DNA of 64,000 nt from UBA8389 sp035719105. GTDB taxonomy: Bacteria > Bacteroidota > Bacteroidia > Bacteroidales > UBA1402. The stretch is from the NCBI GenBank assembly GCA_035719105.1, contig DASTGN010000008.1, forward strand, positions 248,001 to 312,000, read 5' to 3'. The notes below the pieces were generated by a model. That model searched no databases. It was not told where the DNA came from and worked only from the letters and a program-made list of their open reading frames with translations. Position numbers and translations under genes: made by a program. This document shows positions 25,809-37,000 of this stretch, piece by piece (positions within the stretch are counted from its first letter, which is position 1; every line of letters begins with the position of its first letter).

Positions 25809-28800
25809 TTGAAACGAAAATTTGCCATTTCCATCCTCCTTTTCCTTGCTTTTGATTTAACAATTTATTGTCAAAACAATAACTTCTTGTTTCGCAACAT
25901 AGCGCCTGACGAAGGGTTCACCTACGGGTCGATTAAAACGGTTGCTGAAGATTCAAAAGGATTTATTTGGTTCGGAACCGAACACGGTCTCTACCGATAT
26001 AATACGCAGGATGTTGACCTTTTTCTTAACAAAAAAAGCGAATATGGCTCGTTGCCTAACGATTTCATTTACAATATTTTCAAGGATAATGCCGGGAAAT
26101 TGTGGATCACCACAAAGGACGGCTTGTGTTATTACAACGATATCAGGCAGTTGTTTATTCCTCAACGTCTAAAGGATGCATCCAAAAAAGGACTGAATGC
26201 CAGTGTGATAGACATTATAGAGAACCAATCCGGAGAATATTTCACATTACATCCGAATTACTTGTGTGCCGTCAACTTCAAAGACAGCGTTTTTAACATC
26301 TTACCATTTCGATTAACGGAGAAAGGTGACTTCTTTAAGAATGCACTGTTTGATAAATCCAATACTTTATGGATTTGCACCAATAATGGTTTCGTCTACA
26401 AGAGTCAAAAGCCTTATCGTACGTTCAAGTTATTTTGCCGACAAAGACCGGAATCCATCCAGACTCTATGCTTGGATGGTAAGACGATTTGGTTGGGGTA
26501 TGAATGGGCTGGAGTCGACCACATCAATGAAAACGGGACACTCATCGAGCATTATGACCAAAGAAGCGACGATGTAAAAACCAGGATTCCTCATAATAGG
26601 ATCCGAAAAATCATCAAGGATAACAAAAATCGAATCTGGATAGGTACTTATGATGGCTTGGCTATCTACAGCAACAACCAAATTCAGACCATCCACAAGA
26701 ATTATTACAATTATTTGCCACATAACAGCATCCATTCCCTATTCATGGACTCGCGTAACAGTGTGTGGATAGGGACCTGGTCGGGGGGCTTATGCTTTAC
26801 CAGCAATTACGACAACCTTTTCCTTCATTTCAACAGGAATTCTCAACAAAATTCTCTGAGCAGCAATGTCATCAGTTCATTTGCCGAAGAAAAAAACGGG
26901 ACGGTCTTGGTTGGCACAGAGGATGGATTTTTGAATCTTTTCGACCGACAGCGAAAATATTTTACTTCGTATAATCTGAATAGTCAGAGTTCGGGAACCA
27001 ACAACATCAAATGTCTCACCCTCGATAAAAACAATACATTGTGGATTGGGACGCTCTCCAACGGCCTGTGGACGTTTGATTTGAATTCACATGTATTCAA
27101 ATTTCAAAACATTTTCAAAAGCGGAAAAATCAATGTTTATTCCATCATTGCCGTTGAAAATGGGCTCTGGTTGGGCACCTATGGCAATGGATTGTTCTTT
27201 TACGACCTGAAGAACAAGACACTTAAGAATTATTTGTCCAAAGAGACCGATCCAAATACGTTGTCGTCCGATATGATCAGGTCGCTGCTTTTGGATTCCA
27301 AAGGCAATTTATGGGTTGGAACACAAACTGGCCTGAATTTCAAACCAAAAGGAAGTGAGCATTTTACCCGATTCTTTTACAACAACATCGAAGGGAAACA
27401 CATTAGCAACAATGAGGTTTTCGCCATCTACGAGGATTCCTTCAGAAAAATTTGGATAGGAACCGGTGGTGGTGGTGTCGATATTTACAACCCCAACACC
27501 GGTAAATTTGACAATTTATCGTTGAAAAATGGACTTGCGGGTTATAACGTCTACGGCATTTTAGAAGATTATAAAGGCAATCTTTGGTTTAGTACAGAAA
27601 AAGGCTTGTCCTGCTATTTCCCTAAAAATGGAACTTTTAGAAATTATTATAAGGAAGACGGTTTGCAGGGGAATCAATTTAATCCGGGGGCAGCGTTCAA
27701 ATGTAAAAACGGCGAATTCCTATTCGGAGGCCCTAACGGATTTAATTTATTCAACCCAAGGGCCATTTCTACCAACCCCTTCCCTCCAAAAGTTTTCATT
27801 ACTGGCCTATCAATCAATAATATAAAGATAGACAGAAACGATCCTGACAATCCAATCAAGAGCGATTTAAGCTCCATGAAAGAAATCAAACTGAATTATT
27901 GGAGAAATTCGCTTTCGTTTTCTTTTGTGACCAACAACTTTATTCAACCTCATAAAAATAAGTTCCGATATCGTTTGGTTGGGTATCAAAACAAATGGAT
28001 TGACTTATCGAATCAGGGAACCGCCACTTTTACCAAAATACCCTCCGGGAAATATATTTTGGAAGTGTTGGGTTCAAATAACGATGGCCTTTGGAACAAA
28101 GAACCAACTCAGTTGAAAATTACCATCCGATATCCTTTCTGGAGAAGCTGGTTTGCTTACTTAGTCTATTTGGCGATTCTCATTGTCATTTTGTGGCTGG
28201 TACGTAAGGAACTGATTCTTAGGCAGGAACTAAGTAGGCAACTGTTTATGGAAAGGGTTCAAAGGGAAAACGAAGAGAACATCAACAAACTGAAGATGCA
28301 TATTTTCACCAACATCTCGCATGAATTCAGAACTCCATTGACGTTGATACTTTCTCCGTTGGAGAACATTTTGGTCAAAAAACATATCGACGAAGACACC
28401 TACGACCATTTGATAACCATTCAACGCAATGCAAATCGACTTAGAATGTTGATCAATCAGTTCATCGATTTCCGTAAATTTGAATTGAATAAAGTGGATT
28501 ACCTGCCAGCTCGCATGGATGTCATCAAGATTTGTTATGAGATCTGCAAGAATTTTGAGATGCAAGCTAAAGACAATGCCATAGACTTCGATATGGAATC
28601 GTCTTTTCAAGAATACGAGTTGGAGGTTGATGCTGTCAAACTGGATCGGATTGTTTTCAATTTGCTATCGAATGCCTTCAAATACACCTCTGAATTAGGC
28701 TTTATCAAGATCAGCATTGAGGAAACCCAGGCTCCGGAAGCTGATCCAACCATTTACTCAACAGCACCCGATTTGACTGGACCCGTGTTGGCTATTCGGG

Positions 28801-29873
28801 TTACAGACAACGGTCCTGGAATTCCTTCCGAAGATGTTCCGCGTATTTTTGAACGGTTTTTCATGGGAGCCATCGGCAAAAATCAGGGTACAGGCATCGG
28901 ATTGAACTTATGCTATGAATATGCTCAGTTGCATCACGGTGCCATTACCGTTAAAACGGAACTGGGTAAGGGCAGCACATTCTCCTTGTTGCTTCCCAGA
29001 AAGAGTAAAGGCAAAGTGCTGGCATCAGACAATCGATTATTGAAAATCTGGGAAAAAGAACCCAGAATCGATATGGATGTACCTGCGGTCGCTTCTGACA
29101 AAAACAAGACCAATGCGATTCTCATTGTAGAGGACAACCTGGATATGCAAAAGCAAATCCGCAAATTGTTGATTGATGAATACCAGATCATCATCGCATC
29201 GAACGGACAGCAGGGGTACGAAATGGCAAGCAGCATCTACCCCGATTTGGTTATTTCGGACGTCATGATGCCGATCATGAGTGGTTTCGACCTGTGTAAG
29301 AAGTTGAAAGAGAACTTGCAAACCAGTCATATTCCTGTCATTTTATTGACTGCATTATCCGAAACTGAAATGCAAATTGATGGATTGGAAACCGGTGCGG
29401 ACGCTTATATCGTCAAACCGTTCGAAAACAAGCTGCTTAAAGCGCAAATCAAGAATTTGCTTGCTTCCAGAAAAAGGCTTCAACAGTCGTTTAAAGAGTC
29501 TGAAGAAAAATGGGCGGGAGACTCCAACTTAATGTTTCAGGATAAAAAACTGGTGGAAAGAGCCATCCAAATTGTGGAAAGCAACTTGCTCAATTATAAT
29601 TTTTCTGTGGAACAATTGGCGTTGGAATTAGGCATCAGCCGGAGCTCCTTGCATCGGAAACTCAGAGCGCTGACCAGTCAATCTGCAACCGAGTTCATAC
29701 GGTTCGTCCGGATGAAGAAAGCATTGAAAATTATGAAGGAAGGCAGCATGAACATCGATGAAATAGGTTTTGCTGTGGGATTCAACTCTCACTCCTACTT
29801 CACCTTATGTTTCAAAAAACAATTTGGAAAAACGCCTTCGGAATATTTAGCCGAGCAAAAAGCCAAGGGTTAA
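25809..29873 (+). CDS. Hybrid two-component system regulator (HTCS)
   Basis: This 1354-residue one-protein sensor-regulator of the SusCD-locus type senses an oligosaccharide in the periplasm and activates the locus. Order: signal peptide; beta-propeller repeats (about 30-660; IWIGTYDGL, LWIGTLSNG and similar); Y_Y_Y domain (about 680-770); one membrane helix (about 780-801); HisKA with phospho-acceptor H838 in FTNISHEFRTPLT; HATPase with DNGPGIP and GTGIGL; receiver with D1151 in ISDVMMP; and a C-terminal AraC-type HTH (about 1255-1350). The start is TTG at 25809; a stop lies just upstream in frame and no closer ATG keeps the signal peptide. Confidence 0.95.
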   Translation: MKRKFAISILLFLAFDLTIYCQNNNFLFRNIAPDEGFTYGSIKTVAEDSKGFIWFGTEHGLYRYNTQDVDLFLNKKSEYGSLPNDFIYNIFKDNAGKLWITTKDGLCYYNDIRQLFIPQRLKDASKKGLNASVIDIIENQSGEYFTLHPNYLCAVNFKDSVFNILPFRLTEKGDFFKNALFDKSNTLWICTNNGFVYKSQKPYRTFKLFCRQRPESIQTLCLDGKTIWLGYEWAGVDHINENGTLIEHYDQRSDDVKTRIPHNRIRKIIKDNKNRIWIGTYDGLAIYSNNQIQTIHKNYYNYLPHNSIHSLFMDSRNSVWIGTWSGGLCFTSNYDNLFLHFNRNSQQNSLSSNVISSFAEEKNGTVLVGTEDGFLNLFDRQRKYFTSYNLNSQSSGTNNIKCLTLDKNNTLWIGTLSNGLWTFDLNSHVFKFQNIFKSGKINVYSIIAVENGLWLGTYGNGLFFYDLKNKTLKNYLSKETDPNTLSSDMIRSLLLDSKGNLWVGTQTGLNFKPKGSEHFTRFFYNNIEGKHISNNEVFAIYEDSFRKIWIGTGGGGVDIYNPNTGKFDNLSLKNGLAGYNVYGILEDYKGNLWFSTEKGLSCYFPKNGTFRNYYKEDGLQGNQFNPGAAFKCKNGEFLFGGPNGFNLFNPRAISTNPFPPKVFITGLSINNIKIDRNDPDNPIKSDLSSMKEIKLNYWRNSLSFSFVTNNFIQPHKNKFRYRLVGYQNKWIDLSNQGTATFTKIPSGKYILEVLGSNNDGLWNKEPTQLKITIRYPFWRSWFAYLVYLAILIVILWLVRKELILRQELSRQLFMERVQRENEENINKLKMHIFTNISHEFRTPLTLILSPLENILVKKHIDEDTYDHLITIQRNANRLRMLINQFIDFRKFELNKVDYLPARMDVIKICYEICKNFEMQAKDNAIDFDMESSFQEYELEVDAVKLDRIVFNLLSNAFKYTSELGFIKISIEETQAPEADPTIYSTAPDLTGPVLAIRVTDNGPGIPSEDVPRIFERFFMGAIGKNQGTGIGLNLCYEYAQLHHGAITVKTELGKGSTFSLLLPRKSKGKVLASDNRLLKIWEKEPRIDMDVPAVASDKNKTNAILIVEDNLDMQKQIRKLLIDEYQIIIASNGQQGYEMASSIYPDLVISDVMMPIMSGFDLCKKLKENLQTSHIPVILLTALSETEMQIDGLETGADAYIVKPFENKLLKAQIKNLLASRKRLQQSFKESEEKWAGDSNLMFQDKKLVERAIQIVESNLLNYNFSVEQLALELGISRSSLHRKLRALTSQSATEFIRFVRMKKALKIMKEGSMNIDEIGFAVGFNSHSYFTLCFKKQFGKTPSEYLAEQKAKG

Positions 29874-29889
29874 TTCCCTTGGCTTTTTA
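29861..29889. terminator. Bidirectional terminator overlapping the regulator stop codon
   Basis: AGCCAAGGG (29861-29869) and CCCTTGGCT (29876-29884) form a stem followed by T5 on the plus strand and preceded by a run of A (T on the minus strand). It spans the regulator's stop codon and separates it from the convergent GH97 gene 22 bp away. Confidence 0.85.
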
Positions 29890-29895
29890 AGATCT

Positions 29896-31764
29896 TTATT
29901 TGGAAAAACGGTAAACGAATCCGCCACCGGCTGTCAGATCCAATTTTAGTTCATCCGTCCGTTTGAACTCTTTCTCTCCCAACGTTACAGAAGCTGTATC
30001 ATTCTTATTGTCAAGCACCATGTCCGTTTTATAAACGCCTTTATCAAGGAATTTCAGCGGTATGGAAAAGCTTTTCGCTTCTACCCCATTCATCCCGGCC
30101 AGAAACCAGACATCGCCTTTCCGACGCGCAAAAACGGCAATCTTACCAATTTCGGAGGGAGCCAATACGATCGTTTCGTCCCAAACCGATGGTATGCGTT
30201 CAAGCATCTTTCTGGTTGGATTGTCCATCATCGTTTGTGGGTTTGCCGCAAACGTCAGCAAGTCAGAATTAAAGATGACGGTGGAAGCCAATTGATGTGC
30301 CCACGTGGTGTTTTTACGTCTTTCACCGAAATGCAACGGTGTGTAATCTGCGTTTCCAACAACCATACGTGTAAAGGGCAGCGTTGTATGATGAGTGGCT
30401 CGGTCTACCATTTTACTCGTTTCCATTCCCCTTACCGCTTCTCGTGTCATTTCATTGGGCCAGGTGCGGAACATTCCGGTAGGCTTGTTGGATCCATGAA
30501 AATTCACCATCAAATGATGCTTGGCAGCTCCTTTCAAGAGTTGATCGTACAAATCAATCACTTCTTTCGCTTCGTGGTCTAAAAAGTCAATTTTGACTCC
30601 TGTAAAGCCAAGCCGTTCGCAACGTTCAAAGAATGAATCTTGAGCCATGGGAGATTGCAATCTTTTGGAATGTTCCCATACCCAAATGCCTACATGACGT
30701 TCTTTCGAGTAAGCAACCAATTCTTTCAAATCGGCATCGGGCCAACGGCTCCAAAAACCTTCCAGAATGTTGTTCTCAAAACCCATTTCGCTTGCCATTC
30801 GGCTGAAATCTTTCATGGTAGCCAAATTTGCTTCGCCACCACCATCCAGGTAACGCCAAACAGCTCTTCCAGGTTTGATCCAATCCGTCTTGACTCCTTG
30901 AGGAAACAGGGTTTTATCAGGAGCAGGCGCAAGATTTTGAACGATGTCCGTATTGACCAAGGCATTCAGATTTTCACAAACTGCAACCACTCTCCAAGGA
31001 GTACGAATTTCTCCTTTAATTGTTGCCGGAATGGACAAACGTTTGGCATTTTCATCGCCATACCTCAAAACGTAGGGATAGGATGCGGGATGCTTGTGAG
31101 CCAATTGCAGCACGAAACCGGATTTTCCATTTGACTGCAAAGCCATACCGGGATAGTTGGTCAAAGCGGCTTCAGTAATCATCAAATAGCCTTTATCGTC
31201 GGATCTTTTAATGGTTACTGGAGCTGCCGCCCACACTCCCTCTGCTATGTCTGAAACCAAACTTTTGGTGTGTACATCTTCGTAATGTCCTTTCAAACCA
31301 TGATACCAAGCGGTAAAACCCTGCGGAATAATGAACGTACTGGATTCATCAGGAGTTTGAGCCTTTCCATTATCTGGAACTATAAATCGATAGGCAGCAC
31401 CGTCATTAAAAACACGTACATCGATTGAAAAACGCTTTTGAAGGGCTTTGTTTTCAAATTCAAGAACTGCCCCATTGGCATGATTGGTTGCTATACTGTG
31501 TGCTCCAAGCCATGGATAGGTTTCATTTACCCGATACTTCTGGATGGACTTCAGACTTACATCTTTCGATAGTTCCTTTTCATCGATGCTCATTCGCAAT
31601 TCAGAAGTCAAAAGAACGGGCTTTCCATCAGAAAGAATCTGATACTGAATCGATTTGTTTTCCACGTTCAACTGAAAACACAAATCACCGTCAGGGCTTT
31701 TAATGTTGACACTTTTTGCCACCATTGCACTCAACAAAAGTGCCAGTACTAAAATGGGTTTCAT
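29896..31764 (-). CDS. GH97 retaining-type alpha-galactosidase-like enzyme
   Basis: This secreted 622-residue GH97 enzyme has an N-terminal sandwich, a TIM barrel and a C-terminal domain. It has GVKIDFLD with D393, where retaining GH97 enzymes carry their nucleophile, and FHGSNKPTG (422-430) instead of the HE-x-x-x-PTG of the inverting SusB type. I therefore call it alpha-galactosidase-like rather than SusB alpha-glucosidase; this rests on remembered family motifs. It is the last gene of the long unit B, 11 bp after the GH29-like/BNR gene. Confidence 0.88.
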   Translation of the reverse strand: MKPILVLALLLSAMVAKSVNIKSPDGDLCFQLNVENKSIQYQILSDGKPVLLTSELRMSIDEKELSKDVSLKSIQKYRVNETYPWLGAHSIATNHANGAVLEFENKALQKRFSIDVRVFNDGAAYRFIVPDNGKAQTPDESSTFIIPQGFTAWYHGLKGHYEDVHTKSLVSDIAEGVWAAAPVTIKRSDDKGYLMITEAALTNYPGMALQSNGKSGFVLQLAHKHPASYPYVLRYGDENAKRLSIPATIKGEIRTPWRVVAVCENLNALVNTDIVQNLAPAPDKTLFPQGVKTDWIKPGRAVWRYLDGGGEANLATMKDFSRMASEMGFENNILEGFWSRWPDADLKELVAYSKERHVGIWVWEHSKRLQSPMAQDSFFERCERLGFTGVKIDFLDHEAKEVIDLYDQLLKGAAKHHLMVNFHGSNKPTGMFRTWPNEMTREAVRGMETSKMVDRATHHTTLPFTRMVVGNADYTPLHFGERRKNTTWAHQLASTVIFNSDLLTFAANPQTMMDNPTRKMLERIPSVWDETIVLAPSEIGKIAVFARRKGDVWFLAGMNGVEAKSFSIPLKFLDKGVYKTDMVLDNKNDTASVTLGEKEFKRTDELKLDLTAGGGFVYRFSK

Positions 31765-31775
31765 AGATTAGAGGT

Positions 31776-33986
31776 TTATTTGGATTCTTTTACAATGAAA
31801 ATATCTCGGTTAGACTCTTTGACATTTTTGTTGTCGTTTTTGATCTCAGAAACCATTAAGCGGACGTCAGGATGGTAATTGGTGATTTCGTTGCACTTGG
31901 AAACCGTTTGTCCAAATTCAATGGTATTTTCCAAATCCCAGGTATGCCCCCCATTCTCAGATCGATAGACCAGCACTTTTGATCCGCGGGTAATGTAAAC
32001 GCGAAACGTTTCTCGATCCAACTTGCTGATTTCGCGGGTTTCGGTTTCTTGATTGCTGATGGGTGTGAACGTCCAAAGTTTGCCGGTCCAAGTGGAACAT
32101 CCGTATCCTTTTCCAGGAACGTTGTGGAAAACGATGGGCAAACCACTGTCCATATAATGCACTGAAATTTCCAAACCTGCCAAATGACCAGTTTTGGGGT
32201 AACCCAAATTAGCTACCATACAATATTTATCCGACTCATCGTTGTCGATGTAGGTTCCCAAATCGACTCCTTGTATGTTATAAAAATGTTGGTTGGCAGT
32301 CGATAAATAGGCATAATAGGCGTTGGTGCCATAGGTCGCGTGGGCATGTTTTCCAACGCCTCCTCCACAAATGGTCCAACTCAAATGAATGCGTTCACTG
32401 ACGGTACCTTGAGCAGGCTGATACGAAACCTTTCCATTGTATATTTCATTGAAATTATCCGGTCTTGGGTAATTGTCAATGGCCATGTTGTGGATCCATG
32501 TTTTCCCGTTATCGGTTGATTTCACGTACTCATAGGGCCTGTCATCCGAATATTTGTTGGTTTGACGGGTATTGCGATAAAACACATACAGGGTTCCATC
32601 TTTAGTGACAATCGGAGCCGGATAAGAAGCCCCGGGTGCTTCTTTAATAAACACGTCTTGCCAATCACCTTCAATGCTCAATGGTTCGGGTGAACGCGTC
32701 ATTTTCAGTGTGGAATTGTGACAACCGTAGAAAACGTACAAATGATTGTCCGCCCCCCGAATCATTCCGGGGTAATTGTGCTTGTCTGCGAAAGGAGATT
32801 CTCCGATTATTTTATCAGCCGACCACTTCTTGGTCGTATGGTCAAATTCCTTGATGATGGGATGGCTGTACGAACCCATCCATGAAAGAAAGGTCTTATT
32901 GACTTCGGGGCTATAAAAACCAACGGGAATAGGTCTTAAATCAGTATGGATTCCAGCATCTTCGCTAATTTTTTCAACTTTCAGCTCTTTGCTCCAGATT
33001 TTTGAAGCGGCGCCTACAGCCTTGATTTGTTCCATAAAATCAGCTCTCAGCAAGCCGTTGTTCTGAATGGGAATGTCCCACGTGATGGCACCGTCATTCT
33101 CCCAAAGTTGCTTGCTCCAAGCGATGACACGATCAGCATCATAACGGGGGTTACCCATTCCCCAACGCTCGCCCAGGTAGGAAAGGATGTGCAGTTGTTT
33201 GCCGTCAATCAAACCGTTGGAAACTCTTTTGATGGACAATTTGGACAGGTCATCAATTTCACCACCGATGTAATCTTCGTACGGCGTAACCGATAAGGTG
33301 CGATAAACCACACCAGGATTATAGGCTACCAAACTTTGAGGATTACCGGCTTTGGCAGCTGCAGAAAAACTTTCAAAGTTGGGTGGAGTACTGGAACGGT
33401 ACAACGTATTGGGCCAGTAACATCCATCAAACCACCAACCAGAGACCTTGGAACCCCAACGTAAAGACCATTCCCGAATGATAGCTTCCCATTTTCTTTG
33501 GAATTCAACATTCGGATAGGGACCATTTTGCCACTCCAACGCATTTCTGGAGATCGAATCACCTGCTGGTGCCCCGGAAGGCAGATAAACAATGAGACGA
33601 ATTCCTTTTTTTTGCAAGGCATCGGCCAAGTCGGCCACCAAATCTCGGTTCGAACATTTAGATGGTTTGATTTTGGTGAACTGGTCGTACGTTTTATTCG
33701 GTGACATATAATAACCCGAATTCTGGCCGATACTGATGATGCAATAACCCGCACCAGTCGAGTCCAATTGATTGGCAAGCCCTTGTACGTCAAAATGATC
33801 GATGAGTCCGTTCCAAACTTCGGGTGTCATTTTCAGGTTCGATCCCTTTGAAATCCAGTCTGCCAAAAAGTGGTGCATGACACCAAATCGAGCATTCTTC
33901 ATCCAATCAGCCGAAGCGGCAGTCGTGGTGGTGTATGAGGAAGTCAAACACCAAACAGCAATTAAAAGTTGATAGATTCGTTTCAT
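31776..33986 (-). CDS. GH29-like domain fused to a BNR-repeat domain
   Basis: This is a secreted protein of 736 residues from the ATG at 33986, chosen because it begins the signal peptide; 14 extra codons upstream would overlap the neighbouring gene. Residues 27-340 resemble GH29 (NARFGVMHHFLADW; VSGWWFDGCYW near 183 at the nucleophile position). The HHDGF block of true fucosidases reads GQNSGYY, so the pocket differs. Residues 350-736 look like a BNR_4-type beta-propeller (FYGCHNSTLKMT, FYRNTRQTNKYS, HLSWTICGGGVGKHAHATYG), a fold found in sialidase-like and some lyase proteins. Substrate unknown. Confidence 0.75.
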   Translation of the reverse strand: MKRIYQLLIAVWCLTSSYTTTTAASADWMKNARFGVMHHFLADWISKGSNLKMTPEVWNGLIDHFDVQGLANQLDSTGAGYCIISIGQNSGYYMSPNKTYDQFTKIKPSKCSNRDLVADLADALQKKGIRLIVYLPSGAPAGDSISRNALEWQNGPYPNVEFQRKWEAIIREWSLRWGSKVSGWWFDGCYWPNTLYRSSTPPNFESFSAAAKAGNPQSLVAYNPGVVYRTLSVTPYEDYIGGEIDDLSKLSIKRVSNGLIDGKQLHILSYLGERWGMGNPRYDADRVIAWSKQLWENDGAITWDIPIQNNGLLRADFMEQIKAVGAASKIWSKELKVEKISEDAGIHTDLRPIPVGFYSPEVNKTFLSWMGSYSHPIIKEFDHTTKKWSADKIIGESPFADKHNYPGMIRGADNHLYVFYGCHNSTLKMTRSPEPLSIEGDWQDVFIKEAPGASYPAPIVTKDGTLYVFYRNTRQTNKYSDDRPYEYVKSTDNGKTWIHNMAIDNYPRPDNFNEIYNGKVSYQPAQGTVSERIHLSWTICGGGVGKHAHATYGTNAYYAYLSTANQHFYNIQGVDLGTYIDNDESDKYCMVANLGYPKTGHLAGLEISVHYMDSGLPIVFHNVPGKGYGCSTWTGKLWTFTPISNQETETREISKLDRETFRVYITRGSKVLVYRSENGGHTWDLENTIEFGQTVSKCNEITNYHPDVRLMVSEIKNDNKNVKESNRDIFIVKESK

Positions 33987-34012
33987 AATTTTTTTACTGT
34001 AAAGCGATTTGA

Positions 34013-37000
34013 TTAATGGTTCATCCAAATAATGGGGTGCCTAACAGGCAAATTACGCAGTACTTCAGGATGCGTGGAAGCATCAGGAAGTTTAAGATAC
34101 AGATTGATGTATTCGGCATTATTAAAAGCCAAGCCAGCAAATAACAAACAAGATTGACGTGCAGGCCATTCATCCCAAATATAAATGTCCTTTGCATAAG
34201 GCCAAGTCGATTTATCGGCTATAAAAGGGCTGATGAACTCCATCCCTTTTTTCAACGATTTGCCATCCGGTGTCGTAAATTCCCATAAGTTATCTTGGGG
34301 TGTCGACAGAATTTGGGCCAAATTGGCGAAGGCATCCATGTTGAACAACGAGTATCCAAAGGGCTTTGTACGATCCAATTCACGTGGGAAGCCACCGTTG
34401 TCAGCCATTTGTTTTGGCAACAAGATGTTTTTGAAGCGGTTGGTACACATTTCCAGCACTTCTTTGTTATCGGTCAATTTGGCAAACATGCTGGCCGAAA
34501 CCGCCCAACAAGTGCCGTGATTGTTGTCTGCGTTCATTTCATCAATACCGTAGGGATGCGTTGTCATCCATCCAAGAAAGCTTTTGAACCAGTTCTTGAT
34601 GGGTTTGGTTTGCTCTAAGGTAATTGCTTTTTTATCCGACAAAACCTTAATGGATTGAGCGACTTCCACCAAATGATAGACATCGATCAACCCGATGCCC
34701 CTTCCCGTATATCGCCCACTAATTGCCTGTGCGTAAAGCAAATTGGGGTTCATCTTCGTTTTTGGATTGGTAAACCAAGCATTCAAATGGGTCAACGCTT
34801 TATCGGCATATTTCTGATTCCCGGTCAAGATCCAGGCTGAAGTCAGTGTGGATACGATTTCGCTTAAACGAACCATGGCATGACGATGATCGGAAAAATT
34901 GTCGGGATTCGTTTCACCGTCTTTCTTAATATAAGGACCTGTCGGATTCTTTGGATCCGGCCACCAATAGTCCCCTTCGGAGTAAAAATCGTGAACACCT
35001 CCTGCACTGCGTTTGCAAAAAGAGGCCGTAACGGTCACTGGTTTTTCATTCAGGTATTGATTGGCCTTATCGATGCATGCTTTACGAACATCTTGCTTGA
35101 CTTTATCCGTAAGAAATTCTCTGAAGTATTCAGACCCCTCATTCGATTTCTCAACCGCTATGAAGCTTGTTGAATAGCCAATGTTCGCAAGGGCTTGCCC
35201 ACCCAATCGCTCGGCCAACTGTGCCAAATACAGACTGGATGGAGCTACATTCTCATCCTGAGAATCACTGATTCCCAAGGGCAAAACCGGACCTTTTCCG
35301 AAAGGACGGGGTGTTGGAACATTGCTTCCCTTACAGCCAATCATCCAGTTATAGACACCGGGAGGCAGCTGAATCACGTAATTTTTGGCCAAGCAATTCC
35401 AAGCAACGGACCAACCCATGCCCCAACCGTGTCCTGAACCCATCGAGCCTCGATTCTTGAAATCGATGCCTCCGTCAGGAATTTTACAATTGTCAACCAG
35501 CATGCCGGTTGTCCAACGTTGATGACCTTCTACTCGGCCGTTGCCTGAAAAAGTGCAATTCAACAGGACTATGGGGCCATAGATACCCGCACCAGTGGCG
35601 GCAGGCCATATATTGTCACCGATGCAGGAGCAACGATCCAACAAAATCTGACCGGCATTCGGCGCAAACTCGGCAGGTTTGGAAGCTCCAATATTCGGAA
35701 CGGTTCTCACGACAGCAACATTTTGAAAAGTAATTCTGCTACCGTTGACACCAACGCTGTTCATTGTTTCATTAATTTGCAGATTTTTTGCCCAACAGTC
35801 CTGTCCGTTCATTCGAATGGCCGAATAGAGCGCCTCCACATGATTGACTGCCATGGGTGGGGCTTGAATGCAAAGATTCTCAATCCCTACCTGAGAAACC
35901 AATCGGGGCGATTGAATCTTAACCACACTGGTTCCAGTCGGATTCAAATATTCCGAATCATACGAGTCGGAGACAGGCACATCCAAAACGATTTCATTAC
36001 CTGAAATGGATGCGATCTTTCTTCTGCAATCAAGCGTGGAACCATCCTGAATCCACGTCTGAGGTTTCCCATCGCGAACCAAATCGTTCATTTGCATATA
36101 CGCAATCCATTTTTTCGTAACCGGTTTTCTAATTTCAATCCAATCACCAATAGAAAATCCAGATGCATTCACCACATGGAACGAATGGGCTCCAGAAGGC
36201 ACATAAACATCAGCTATTAAAGTTATTACATCCTCAGTGGGACGAACATCTTTGTTTCTTGATCGTTCAAAACCGACTGAAATGGCGGTATGGCGTTCCC
36301 CTGTCATTTTGATGACTGAACCTCCTTTACCATTTCCACTTCCTCTTAAAACGATACCATCAGCAGCGATGTTGATGGGTTTGAGACATGTATAGGTTCC
36401 GGGGGCCAAAAGAACAGCACCTCGAAATCCGTTGATCAGAGGCTTTTTGGCTACTTCATCGATAGCAGCTTGAATGGTGCTCGTTTCGTCAACTTTGCCT
36501 GTCGGCTTAACCGTCTTAACAACTGGAACCGTCGGAAGCGCTACTCCCCCACCCATGTATCCGGCATGAGAGAAATCCATGATTTGATCGCCGTTCGGTG
36601 TCTTTTTATAGTTCAGCTTGCCATCCTTGCCGGGATAAACCCAGACACTGGTTGAACCCAAGCGGACGAGCTTTCTACAGTAAAGACCTACCTTACTGAT
36701 AGCAGGAGCTGCGGAAGCTTCTACTATGATCAGTCTGACCTTCCATACGGTGGTCGTTTCAAAGGTATCTACTTTGCGGGCACCAATGGTGGTGCCTTCG
36801 GAAAGCAATTTCCAATCACTGTCAACTTGTCCTTCCACTTTATATTTCAGAACACGTGAGCCGATCGATGCAGCCTCGGAAATATCCAAGGCATTGATCT
36901 CCACTGGACCTTCCGTGTCGATTTCCAGCTTTCTGGAAGTGACTCCGTCGTCTGTCATCCAATAAGTTTGTGGATTGCCGTCCAATGCTCTATCACCGCT

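Noticed and set aside
29896..31764. SusB-type starch alpha-glucosidase
   Set aside because: The residues match the retaining alpha-galactosidase type of GH97 (KIDFLD, HGSNKPTG) rather than the inverting SusB type, and no starch-locus genes are near.
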